Positions 7,554 through 15,935 of a stretch of DNA of 64,000 nucleotides are shown here, piece after piece. Source of the stretch: JALZVT01 sp039029135 (GTDB taxonomy: Bacteria; Pseudomonadota; Gammaproteobacteria; Pseudomonadales; Azotimanducaceae); the NCBI GenBank assembly GCA_039029135.1, contig JBCCGT010000001.1:372001-436000 (forward strand), written 5' to 3'. Position numbers and translations under genes: made by a program. Numbering within the stretch: the first letter of the stretch is position 1; the number at the start of each line of letters is the position of its first letter. The notes beneath the pieces were generated by a model. The model was given only the letters and a program-made list of their open reading frames with translations, did not search any database and had not been told where the DNA came from.

Positions 7554-9260
7554 ATGACTACGGAACACGACCTGATTATCTCCGGCGGCAGGCTCGTCGA
7601 TGGCAGCGGCGCGCCCAGCGTGCGCGCCGATCTCGGCATCAAGGACGGGCGCATCAGCCGCATCGGGGACCTCAGCGGCGACACGGCTGCCGAGACCATC
7701 GACGCGACCGACCGCGTCGTTTCTCCCGGCTTCGTCGATCTGCACACCCACCTGGACGCCCAGGTCGGCTGGGACCCGATGATGACGTCGACCTCATACC
7801 ACGGGGTGACTACGGCCATGATCGGCAACTGCGGCGTGACCTTCGCGCCCTGCGGCCCGAAGAATCGTCGCTATCTGGCCGAGCTGATGGAGGCGGTCGA
7901 GGACATCGCCGCAGACGCCATCATGGATGGCCTCCCCTGGGACTGGACCAGCTACGGCGAGTATCTCGATTCCGTCCAGGCACTCAAGCCGGCCCTGAAC
8001 ATCGTCGGCCTGGTTGGCCACTCGTCCGTTCGCTACGAGGCGATGGGCGACCGCTCCATGGACGAAGGGGCGCAGCCGGACGACAAGGAGCTCGCGTACA
8101 TCGCCCAGATGGTCAAGGAGTCCATGGAGGCCGGCGCCGTAGGTTTCTCAACCTCGCGCTTCCTGCAGCACAAGGTGCCCGACGGGCGCTGCACGCCCGG
8201 CACCTGGGCCGACCTGCGCGAAACCCGGGCAATACAGGAGGCGGTCGTCGCTGGCGGCGGTGTCGGCGCGATGTTCCAGTCGGCGAACGACATGGCGACG
8301 CGCTTCGAAACCGAACTGGAGATGTTCCGCCAGGGCATGGACATCGGCTGTCAGGTACTGTTCTCGGGCGGCACCGGCCGTCAGGGCGACGGTGGCGTCG
8401 GCCGCTGGAGCGAGTTTCTGGATGCCGGCAATCAGGACGGCAAGCGCATCGCCAGCATCTGCCACACGCGGCCGAGCGGCGCTTTCTTCGGGCTGGCCCA
8501 GCTGTCGCCGTTTACCCGCAAATCCCCCGCGTGGCGCGAGCTGATGGCGTTGAAGAACATCGAAGATCGCGTTGCGGCGATGAAGAATCCAGCGCTGCGC
8601 AAGGCCCTGATCGCCGAAGGTATCGAAGCGGGCGATCTGAACGGTCTCGCCGGCATGCTGCACCCGTTCGGCGTCGCGGCCACGCCGGATCTCGATTTCG
8701 ATCGCAAGCGCAGCCTTGCACAGCTCGCCGAAGCCGAGGGCAAGGACCCGGTCGAAGTCTACGTCGACCGCCTGATCGCGTCCGAAGGTCGCGAGTTCTT
8801 CAACATGTGGATGTTCGGCGGCGCACTGGAAAACCAGTGGAACTACATGCGCCTGCCGCACGTGGTTCCAATGCTCGGCGATGCCGGCGCGCACGTCGGT
8901 TTCTTCACCGACACCGACTCACCGACGGTCCTGCTGAGTGAGCTGACGCGAGAGCGTGGCGTGTACAGTCTGGAAGAAGCGATTCATCGCATCTCCGGCA
9001 AGTCAGCCGAGATCATCGGCCTGAAGGAGCGCGGCCTGTTGAAGGAAGGCTGGCACGCCGACGTCAACGTGATCGACTACGAAAACCTGACGACGCATCA
9101 CGCGGAGTACGTCAACGACTTCCCGCACGGCGGTGGAAGGTTTACGGTGCAGAGCTCTGGCTACGACGCCACGATCGTCGGCGGCAAAGTGGTTGTGCGC
9201 AACTGCAAGCACACGGGCGAGCGCCCCGGGCAGGTCATTCGCGAGTTTCTGCGCGGCTAG
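7554..9260 (+). CDS. N-acyl-D-amino-acid deacylase / D-aminoacylase-type amidohydrolase
   Basis: This 568-residue metal-dependent amidohydrolase (amidohydrolase family 3, urease-like TIM barrel) should cleave an N-acyl amide such as N-acyl-D-amino acids. The ATG follows a GAGGAGGGGG site. The N-terminal beta sandwich starts with DLIISGGRLVDGSGAP. The metal-binding HxH is H64-x-H66 in DLHTHLD, and MIGNCGVTFAPC follows as in D-aminoacylases, including the cysteine that sits near the bridging metals. Later, LGDAGAHVGFFTDTDSPT carries the catalytic aspartate and histidine region, and GLKERGLLKEGWHADVNVID closes the sandwich. It stands alone, with a spacer of about 60 bases before a convergent gene. 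The exact acyl substrate is unknown. Confidence 0.9.
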   Translation: MTTEHDLIISGGRLVDGSGAPSVRADLGIKDGRISRIGDLSGDTAAETIDATDRVVSPGFVDLHTHLDAQVGWDPMMTSTSYHGVTTAMIGNCGVTFAPCGPKNRRYLAELMEAVEDIAADAIMDGLPWDWTSYGEYLDSVQALKPALNIVGLVGHSSVRYEAMGDRSMDEGAQPDDKELAYIAQMVKESMEAGAVGFSTSRFLQHKVPDGRCTPGTWADLRETRAIQEAVVAGGGVGAMFQSANDMATRFETELEMFRQGMDIGCQVLFSGGTGRQGDGGVGRWSEFLDAGNQDGKRIASICHTRPSGAFFGLAQLSPFTRKSPAWRELMALKNIEDRVAAMKNPALRKALIAEGIEAGDLNGLAGMLHPFGVAATPDLDFDRKRSLAQLAEAEGKDPVEVYVDRLIASEGREFFNMWMFGGALENQWNYMRLPHVVPMLGDAGAHVGFFTDTDSPTVLLSELTRERGVYSLEEAIHRISGKSAEIIGLKERGLLKEGWHADVNVIDYENLTTHHAEYVNDFPHGGGRFTVQSSGYDATIVGGKVVVRNCKHTGERPGQVIREFLRG

Positions 9261-9321
9261 CGCCGGCGGATAAACACCGACACGGCACAGCCATGACGCA
9301 CTGATGCGCCGACGGCGCGCA

Positions 9322-9612
9322 TCAGTCGCTCTCCTCTGACTGGTCCTGAATAAACTGCGGGGGCGGTGAGAACTTGCCCCAGATCTCCATCTCCTCGTAC
9401 ACGTCGGCTTCCAGATGCCGACGTAGAAATCGCGCCACGTGCGGTTCGGGATCCTGTCCGTTGAGCGCGGCGCTGCACGCCTTGTTGATCGCCTTGAGCG
9501 ACTGCTGCACTTGACCAGCCGTCGCCTCGAATTTCGCGGCCTGCCAGTCGACAGATTCGGTGAGAAAGTCGGTCTCTCGCAGGATCTCGAGCAGGAGGGT
9601 CTTGGTTTCCAC
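9322..9612 (-). CDS. Small hypothetical protein divergent from the Sec-thioredoxin gene
   Basis: A frame of about 96 residues from GTG 9612, or longer from upstream starts. It is predicted to be largely helical and acidic: LLLEILRETDFLTESVDW, then a helix with VQQSLKAINKACSAAL, and a C-terminus ending DQSEESD. There is no signal peptide or membrane segment in this shorter version. I recognise no family. It starts about 170 bases from the Sec-thioredoxin gene on the opposite strand, so the two may share regulation. Coding is supported by even, sensible composition but not by a motif. Confidence 0.45.
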   Translation of the reverse strand: METKTLLLEILRETDFLTESVDWQAAKFEATAGQVQQSLKAINKACSAALNGQDPEPHVARFLRRHLEADVYEEMEIWGKFSPPPQFIQDQSEESD

Positions 9613-9782
9613 TACACAGGTCGCTCGTCGCTTTCGGGGAACAAAACGATAGCCAGTTAGTGGCCGAACGATCAACAACAGCGCGACGACCACAGGCAAC
9701 CTCAGCCGTGCGATCGCGTCGCGCCGCGGAATACTGCCCGGGTCTGCTACTATCGACCCACACTAGCGCGTCGGATGACAGC

Positions 9783-10913
9783 ATGGCGAAGAACTTCCTG
9801 GCTTACCCAGAGCTGAGGCATCCCTTCGAGCCAAGGCCAATTCATGAACCCGGCCATTCCACGGTGCTCTATCAGGGGCAGAGGATTCAACTGTCGAAAA
9901 CCGGCCCCGGCGACGACCTGCTGATCTATCCGCAGGATCTGCCGCGCATCAACGGCTTTACCCTAAAACCCGAAGGTGCCTGCTTCGAAGCGATGTGCGT
10001 ACCACTCACCGACGGCATGCTCGTCGAGAATGACGGTGAACAGTGGTTCAATCTGACAGCGTTCGCCGATCACATGGGCCAGCCCTACGTGGCGGATCAC
10101 AACGCTCGCGTCTGGAGCTTCGCAGAGATGCCGGCGCGACGCGCGGCACTGCTAGAGGACGGCATGGCGCCGGATCTAACGCTGACCGACCGCGCCGGAA
10201 AACAATTTCGACTCGCGGATCTCAAAGGCAAGAAAGCGCTCATCGTCACCTGGTCATCCTGGTGAGGCTGCTTCATGGACGTGCCCGTGTGGCAGCGTTT
10301 ATTCGAAGAGATCAACGACCCTGACTTTGTGCTGGTCTGCGTGGCTGAAGACACCGGCGGCGAGGCGGTTGCCGGCCCCATATTCGATGCGGCCAAGCCG
10401 ACCTACGTTCAGGTCATCGACGAACAGCATCTGGTCAGCAGCGCCTTCAACTTCGTCAACGTGCCCTCTTCCGCCTGGATCGATGAAAGCGGTCGGGTCG
10501 TGCGTATCGATGAGGGTACCTATTCCGCAATCCACGAATTCGGCGAAGGCGAACAGAAGATCACCTTCGGCAATGACGTCTATGCGCAGGCTGTTAAGGA
10601 CTGGGTAGCGACCGGTGCGCACGCACGCTCTGCGGACGACGTAACGCGCAGCATTCGCGCGCACAGCGAGGAGCAGTCGAAAGCAGACGCCGCCTTTCGC
10701 ATGGCGCACTTGTTTCGCGAACACGGCCAGCAGGAGGCGGCAGAGACCTACTGGGCACTCGCTCGCGAGTGGAACCCCGACAGCGTGAACTTTATCCGCC
10801 AGGATCTCACCCTGCAGGCAGAGGGTTCCGCCGGCCCGACGTTCCAGGCCCTGATGGGGGACTACGTCAGCTCGGGGAAGGCCTACTATCGGCCGCTCGA
10901 TTTTTCCGACTGA
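9783..10913 (+). CDS. Thioredoxin-fold selenoprotein with W-U-G-C active site (Sec161)
   Basis: The frame from ATG 9783 reaches a TGA at 10263-10265 and continues in the same frame to TGA 10911-10913, 376 residues in all with Sec161. Before the UGA is the classic lead-in to a thioredoxin or peroxiredoxin active site: APDLTLTDRAGKQFRLADLKGKK split around residues 129-151, then ALIVTWSSW. After it come G162-C163 and FMDVPVWQRLFEEI, the usual first helix, so the site is W-U-G-C. Residues 1-120 form an unrecognised N-terminal region; 123 to about 260 is the redoxin domain, with a later VPSSAWIDESGRVVR strand that carries the cis-proline position. The last 100 residues are helical and TPR-like. 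There is no signal peptide, so it is probably cytoplasmic. A function in peroxide or disulfide reduction is inferred. Confidence 0.85.
10267..10296 (+). promoter_or_regulatory. Bacterial SECIS-like hairpin for thioredoxin-like Sec161
   Basis: GCTGC (10267-10271) pairs with GCAGC (10292-10296). After a U-G pair and a U/U mismatch, CATGG (10274-10278) pairs with CCGTG (10285-10289), leaving the loop ACGTGC with an internal GU. The apical loop begins only about 13 bases after the UGA, slightly closer than the usual 16-37, so this is the least typical of the three hairpins. Confidence 0.6.
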
Positions 10914-11138
10914 CGACCAGGCGCGGTGCGCAATCGAACCACTGGAAATGCCGCTCAGCGGCCAGGCTTGCGCGCTTTCTTTTGTCCGACATAAATCGAT
11001 TCGTCAGCGAGGCATGACGATCATCGCCTGACGCCGCCGCGCCACACCGCAACCAACCTCGGGTAGCGGTGGCTGCGCACTCCCTGCCCGCTTCTCGATG
11101 GCGTTACACTGCCTGTCTGTCTAGTGGGAGGGACGGAC

Positions 11139-12338
11139 ATGCTGAATCTATCGATTCCAGAACACATCGAGCCACTGCGCGCCAAGGTCCTCGATTTCAT
11201 CGAAAAGGAAGTGTACCCGGTCGAGCAGGCGCTCGAAGACGACAAGATCGAAGCCCGGCGCGGCGCTGTGATGCAGGGGCTGATGCAGAAGGCCAAAGAC
11301 GCCGGCCTGTGGGCCCTGGGCCATCCCGAGGAGATCGGCGGCGGCGGCCTGCCGTTCATGGACTACGTGTTCATCAACGAGGTCATTGGCCGATCGTCGG
11401 TAGCGACCGCCGCGCTCGGTACCCACTCGCTTCAGGATTCGATCATGTTGCATCGATATGCCAGCGACGAGTGGCGCGACAAGTACCTTAAGCCCCTCGT
11501 CGCGGGCGAGGTGTTTCCCAGTTTCGGCATGACCGAGCCGGATGTCGCCAGTTCCGATCCCACGCAGCTACAGACGCGCGCGGAACTGGACGGCGACGAG
11601 TGGGTGATCAACGGGCGCAAGTGGTTCACATCCGGCGCGGGCTACGCCGCCTACACGACGGCAATGGTTCGTACCGAACCGGATGCACCCGATCACTCCG
11701 CGTTTTCGATGATCGTTGTGCCGACCGACACGCCCGGATACAACATCATTCGCGATGTGAAGGTGATGGGGCAGTACGACGGACACTGGGAAGTCGACTA
11801 CGACAACGTCCGCGTGCCAAAGGAGAATCTGCTGGGTCCGCGTGGTCAGGGGTTCAAGATTGCACAGGACCGGCTAGGGCCGGGGCGCATCTTTCACTGC
11901 ATGCGTTGGCTCGGTCAGGCGCAGCGCGCTTTTGACCTGATGTGTGAGCGCGCGAATACCCGGGTCGCCTTCGGCAAGACACTGGGGGAGCACCAGCAGA
12001 TACAGAAGTTCATCTTCGATTCCGCGGCAGAGATTCAGGCCAGCCGGCTGCTGACGCTGCACGCGGCACAGAAGATCGATCAGGGCACGGAGGCGCGCGA
12101 GGAGATCGGACTGATCAAGGTCTACGGTGCTTCTATGCTGCACAACGTCATCGATCGGGCGATACAGGTCCACGGCGCCAAGGGCGTCACCGAGGACACG
12201 CCGCTGGAGCGGATGTATCGCCACGCACGGTTCGCGCGCATCTACGACGGCGCGGACGAGGTGCACGTGCAGACAACGTCGCGACGTATTCTGCGGAAGT
12301 ACCAGTCGGGTGCCGGCTTCGACTTCGGACTGCGCTGA
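11139..12338 (+). CDS. Acyl-CoA dehydrogenase
   Basis: This 399-residue FAD enzyme should oxidise an acyl-CoA to the trans-2-enoyl-CoA. The ATG at 11139 follows GGGAGGG; the longer frame upstream is not needed. The helical N-terminal domain is followed by the middle beta domain with SFGMTEPDVASSDPTQL and NGRKWFTSGAG, which hold the flavin and substrate. The C-terminal helical domain contains RVAFGKTLGEHQQIQKF and the tail YRHARFARIYDGADEVH, close to the ACAD10/11-like and FadE subgroup. Length and motif order are standard. It is followed by the PhyH and hot-dog genes on the same strand with about 100-base gaps, suggesting a catabolic cluster for branched or modified acyl-CoA. Confidence 0.95.
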   Translation: MLNLSIPEHIEPLRAKVLDFIEKEVYPVEQALEDDKIEARRGAVMQGLMQKAKDAGLWALGHPEEIGGGGLPFMDYVFINEVIGRSSVATAALGTHSLQDSIMLHRYASDEWRDKYLKPLVAGEVFPSFGMTEPDVASSDPTQLQTRAELDGDEWVINGRKWFTSGAGYAAYTTAMVRTEPDAPDHSAFSMIVVPTDTPGYNIIRDVKVMGQYDGHWEVDYDNVRVPKENLLGPRGQGFKIAQDRLGPGRIFHCMRWLGQAQRAFDLMCERANTRVAFGKTLGEHQQIQKFIFDSAAEIQASRLLTLHAAQKIDQGTEAREEIGLIKVYGASMLHNVIDRAIQVHGAKGVTEDTPLERMYRHARFARIYDGADEVHVQTTSRRILRKYQSGAGFDFGLR

Positions 12339-12442
12339 TACCGCGCAACTCGTTCGAAGCGCGATAACGCAAGAGCGTCCGTGAATCCCGGCGCCTCGAA
12401 CTGATTCGAGCGTGGTTCCGGGGCCGATACAGGAGAGAGCCG

Positions 12443-13390
12443 ATGAGTCTAGTCGACGGCCACCGCCAGACCCGATACGTCGCCGCGGAGGCGCTGCCAG
12501 AGCCAACACCGCTACCGCTGCCGCCGCTGACCGAAGACATCGGCGAGGCGCAGTCACACCTGACCGAATATGGCATGTGCCTGCTCAAGAACGCGCTGTC
12601 GCCGGCAGAGGTCGCGACGCTGCGCGACAAACTAACGGCGCAAGCAGCCGCGGAGCGGGCACTTGGCGAACTGGCTCCGCCGGGCGCACACGCCGCGCGC
12701 CAGGGTATCTCGAACCTCGTCAACAAGGGGCGCGAATACCTCGACCTGGTCGAGCGCGAGGAGGCCGATGCGCTCGCCGGCTATATGTTGGGTAAGAACT
12801 TTCTGGTGTCCAGCATCACGGGCTGTGTCTACAACGCACCGATGCACGAGCCTCAGGTGCTGCACCGGGACCAGGGCCAGGTGCCAGCGGAAGCGCCGTT
12901 TCCCGCGGCGTGCAATCTCTTCTGGCTGCTGGACGACGTGACGCCTGAGCGCGGTTCAACGTGGGTCGTACCGGGCAGTCATCGTTGGCCTGCCGAGCAC
13001 CTGGTGCATCCGCCCGAGCGCGAGCTCGCCGTACAGATTACGGCGCCCGCCGGCACCTGCTTTTCGTGGGACGGCAGGCTGTGGCACGGTTTCGGAGCGA
13101 ATCTGGAGGGGCACCCGCGGCGGCACATCGCCAATTTCTACTGCCTGCCGTGGATGCGCCAACAGGAAAACTGGGGCGTCACCTGTCTGCAGGAGGTGCT
13201 GGACGAGGCGAGCCCAAAGCTGCGCGCCCGGCTAGGCATGCGCACCTACGGCACGCTCGGCATGATGTCTGGCACGGCAGTTGAGGGGGAAACCGCGAGC
13301 CTTGGCAACTACGAGGTCGCGATTCCGGAGTACGTCATCGGCGAGGGCGCGCGCCTGCACCCCATCAAGCGCGTACGCAGAGAATCGTGA
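12443..13390 (+). CDS. Phytanoyl-CoA dioxygenase (PhyH) family protein
   Basis: This 315-residue protein is a non-heme Fe(II)/2-oxoglutarate oxygenase of the PhyH type. The ATG follows AGGAGAG. Iron ligands are visible as H141-x-D143 in VLHRDQGQ and a distal H215 in RLWHGFGAN, with an arginine at about 227-228 in GHPRRHIAN to bind 2-oxoglutarate. NLFWLLDDVTPERGSTWVVPGSH is the family's core strand pair. Some members hydroxylate phytanoyl-CoA and others act on small molecules such as ectoine. Its place behind an acyl-CoA dehydrogenase favours alpha-hydroxylation of a branched acyl group, but that is inferred. Confidence 0.9.
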   Translation: MSLVDGHRQTRYVAAEALPEPTPLPLPPLTEDIGEAQSHLTEYGMCLLKNALSPAEVATLRDKLTAQAAAERALGELAPPGAHAARQGISNLVNKGREYLDLVEREEADALAGYMLGKNFLVSSITGCVYNAPMHEPQVLHRDQGQVPAEAPFPAACNLFWLLDDVTPERGSTWVVPGSHRWPAEHLVHPPERELAVQITAPAGTCFSWDGRLWHGFGANLEGHPRRHIANFYCLPWMRQQENWGVTCLQEVLDEASPKLRARLGMRTYGTLGMMSGTAVEGETASLGNYEVAIPEYVIGEGARLHPIKRVRRES

Positions 13391-13461
13391 GCCGGCGGCG
13401 CTGATGCTGCAGCACTATAGCGTCGTTCACTGTGCCGGAAAAAGGCGGAGAGGAGAGATCA

Positions 13462-14382
13462 ATGAGTGAGGGATTCGCGACCGAGTTGACATTGAGCGGG
13501 CCGCTGAGAGCACCGAAGCAGATGCTCGCGGAGCAGGAGTACGGCGGTCACCTTTCGATCCACGACGACAAGACGGCAGAAGAACTGGGCTTTCAGGCCG
13601 GGCCGATCGAAGGTCCGACGCACTTCAGTCAGTTCGATCCGCTGCTGGCGTCGATCTGGGGTGACGCCTGGTTCGAACGCGGCTGCATATCGGCGCACTA
13701 TCAAAATATGTGCGTCGAGGGCGACGAAGTGCGCGCGCACTGCAGCGTGCCCGACCCTGGCGCGAAGCGGGTCACGCTATGGGCAGAGAAGGCCGACGGA
13801 ACGCCCGTGCTCTCCGGTACGGCAGCGCTCGGCCCGGACCATCCAGAGACCGAGCTGGATCGACGCCGGGCAAAGCTGCGACCGCCTGAGCGTCTGGTGA
13901 TTCTCGAAGATCTGCATGTGGGCATGAAAGGCGCGAACGCAGAGACCGTCAGCATGGACTTCGATCAAAACATGGGGGCGCTGTATCCCTTCAGCCTGGC
14001 CCAGAAGCTGACCAAGATCACCGAGCCCTCGCCCTACTATGACCCAGCTACGGCGGCATCCAGCCCCTGGCAGCGAGCGATCATTCCATTCGAGATGATC
14101 AGCGTGTTGGCGGAATACTCTTCGCGTGAAGCGCGTTGGCCGGTGAAGGGTCCTGCCATTGGACTGTTCGCCGATCTCGAGATTCGCATGATCGACGGAC
14201 CGCTGTTTGTCGGCGAGGAATACGCGCTCGAGCGCGAAGTCGTGACGCTCTCAGAGAGCCGGCGTACAGAAAGCTACTGGGTGCAGTCGACCATACGCGA
14301 CTCAGAGGGTGCGACGAGGTGCATCGTTCTGCTCAACCACGCCACGCTGAAAGACTCGTATGAGGGTTATCCGAAAGGCTGA
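13462..14382 (+). CDS. Hot-dog-fold MaoC-like protein
   Basis: This 306-residue protein starts at ATG 13462 after AGGAGAG. The N-terminal half resembles a MaoC-type hot-dog domain: FQAGPIEGPTHFSQFDPLL is the position of the usual central helix, and HYQNMCVEGDEVRAHC the following strand. The C-terminal half has a second such pattern, with GLFADLEIRMIDGPLFVGEEY and VVTLSESRRTESYWV. A double hot-dog would fit an enoyl-CoA hydratase or a thioester-binding protein. I do not see a clean D-x-x-x-x-H hydratase dyad, so catalysis is uncertain. It is 71 bases after the PhyH gene and probably in the same transcript. Confidence 0.65.
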   Translation: MSEGFATELTLSGPLRAPKQMLAEQEYGGHLSIHDDKTAEELGFQAGPIEGPTHFSQFDPLLASIWGDAWFERGCISAHYQNMCVEGDEVRAHCSVPDPGAKRVTLWAEKADGTPVLSGTAALGPDHPETELDRRRAKLRPPERLVILEDLHVGMKGANAETVSMDFDQNMGALYPFSLAQKLTKITEPSPYYDPATAASSPWQRAIIPFEMISVLAEYSSREARWPVKGPAIGLFADLEIRMIDGPLFVGEEYALEREVVTLSESRRTESYWVQSTIRDSEGATRCIVLLNHATLKDSYEGYPKG

Positions 14383-14613
14383 GTCTGCCTCTCGGGCAGA
14401 GGCAACAACGTTACTGCTACCTAGCGAACAGCACGGGTCGGCTTAATGATCTGACCCAGTGCGTGTCGTGTCGGTAGCGATTCCAATCTCCAAATCGCGC
14501 GAACCAGAAACGCAACGCACGCACCACGTCATACCACACCAAGGGTATGCGCTCCTCGCCTCAACGCCTGACACTCCCAGACGACGGATCAAATTCTGGA
14601 TGGGGGGCGAGTC

Positions 14614-15846
14614 ATGCTGAAGGTAGTACGCACAGGCTGGGCGCTGTTGCTCTTGGTGGCGACGGCCGCGCACGGTGTCGAAGTGCCGATCATCGGCGAC
14701 GCCCACGTCCGGGGCGGTTCGAAGCTGAATACCAACTACGGCTCAGCGACCGCGCTTTTCGTCCGACGAAACACCCCACGCTACACACTGCTGCAATTCG
14801 ACACCGCGGGCCTGAGCGGGAATCCCGTTTCGGCGACGCTGAGCCTACGACTGCTCGCACTGCAGTCGCCCGGCACCTTCGACGTGTATCGGGTCATTGC
14901 GCCCTGGGACGAGGCGACGGTCACCGGTGACACGGCGCCCGCGTACAGCGCCAGCGTCATCGCGGGCACCCTCGCGCTGACGGCAAGTGACGTCGGCTCG
15001 GTGGTCACCCTCGATGTGCTGCCGGCCGTCGAGGCCTGGCTATCCGGCGAGCCAAACTACGGTCTGATACTGATCGATGCGAGCGCCATCAACGCCAAAT
15101 TCTCATCGCGAGAAGGCGCGGTGGCGCCCGGACTGGACGTAGAGTTGGTGCCGATACCTCGCGGCAGCGCCACCGTTGCCAAGGTCGGGGGCGACTACAC
15201 CGATCCCATCGAGGCCATGGCCAACGTTGATAGCGGCGATACCTGGTGTGGCGTTCCCAGCGCGGACAATCCCTGCATCCTGCACATCGGACCTGGCATC
15301 TACGATCTGGATGGAGAGACACTGGAGATGCGACCGTTCGTGTCTATCCAGGGCGCCGGATCCAAAGCAACCACCCTGCGCTCTAGTGCGGCGGTCAAAG
15401 TAGTAGTCGCAGCCAGCGACACTCGACTGTCTTCAATGCGTATCGAGGCAGGCTTCGGCCTGATCGCCCTTCACGTGCTGGAAAATGATCGGGTCGAACT
15501 CGCGGACCTTGATGTCTTCGGGGTGTCTTTTTCACTCTGGGTTACCCGGTCGACTGCCGTGGCGATCAGGGACTCGAGTATTACCATCGCAGACGACTTG
15601 GGAAGCTCAGTAACAACCTACGCACTCGCTGTTCATGACTCTGACGTACGCGTATCGGGCACGCGTATTGAGGCGTCGGGAATCACAGGCTCTATACGTT
15701 CCGTGCACGTTTCCGGAGCGTCTACAGTCGCGATCGCCTCCAGCGAACTCATAGGTTCCACCTTAGGCGCTTTTCAGGCAAAGCTGATTTGTCTCGCCTC
15801 GTTCAATGGAGATCTAGATAGGCTTGACACCGACTGCCAGCTTTAA
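14614..15846 (+). CDS. Secreted protein with DNRLRE-like and right-handed beta-helix regions
   Basis: This 410-residue protein starts at ATG 14614 after GGGGGCGAG. Residues 1-22 form a signal peptide ending near AAHGVEV. Residues 23 to about 175 match the DNRLRE type of extracellular carbohydrate-binding-like module: early DAHVRGGSKLNTNYGSA, FDTAGL, and VYRVIAPWDEATVTGDTAP. From about residue 190 there is a pectin-lyase-like pattern: a GDYTDPIEAMANV opener, LHIGPGIYDLDGETLEM, and then short strands with repeated small and aliphatic residues (SIQGAGSKATTLRSS and later rungs). It is likely a secreted or surface glycan-binding protein. No catalytic residues are evident. It is monocistronic. Confidence 0.7.
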   Translation: MLKVVRTGWALLLLVATAAHGVEVPIIGDAHVRGGSKLNTNYGSATALFVRRNTPRYTLLQFDTAGLSGNPVSATLSLRLLALQSPGTFDVYRVIAPWDEATVTGDTAPAYSASVIAGTLALTASDVGSVVTLDVLPAVEAWLSGEPNYGLILIDASAINAKFSSREGAVAPGLDVELVPIPRGSATVAKVGGDYTDPIEAMANVDSGDTWCGVPSADNPCILHIGPGIYDLDGETLEMRPFVSIQGAGSKATTLRSSAAVKVVVAASDTRLSSMRIEAGFGLIALHVLENDRVELADLDVFGVSFSLWVTRSTAVAIRDSSITIADDLGSSVTTYALAVHDSDVRVSGTRIEASGITGSIRSVHVSGASTVAIASSELIGSTLGAFQAKLICLASFNGDLDRLDTDCQL

Positions 15847-15935
15847 CACCCCGTCGGGCCTGCAGGCGTGTCTTTTCAGATAAGGAGCAGCGGCCATTCC
15901 CCGCGCAACAGGACAGCAGTGCGAGGCGCGCTGCA

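Noticed and set aside
8148..8894. 248-codon frame antisense to the amidohydrolase
   Set aside because: The opposite strand encodes a complete metal-dependent hydrolase; the antisense frame shows only arginine- and alanine-rich shadow composition.
14384..14400. Hairpin TCTGCC-TCTCG-GGCAGA after the hot-dog gene as a terminator
   Set aside because: The stem is perfect but only six pairs, and no T run follows, so I could not support it as a terminator.
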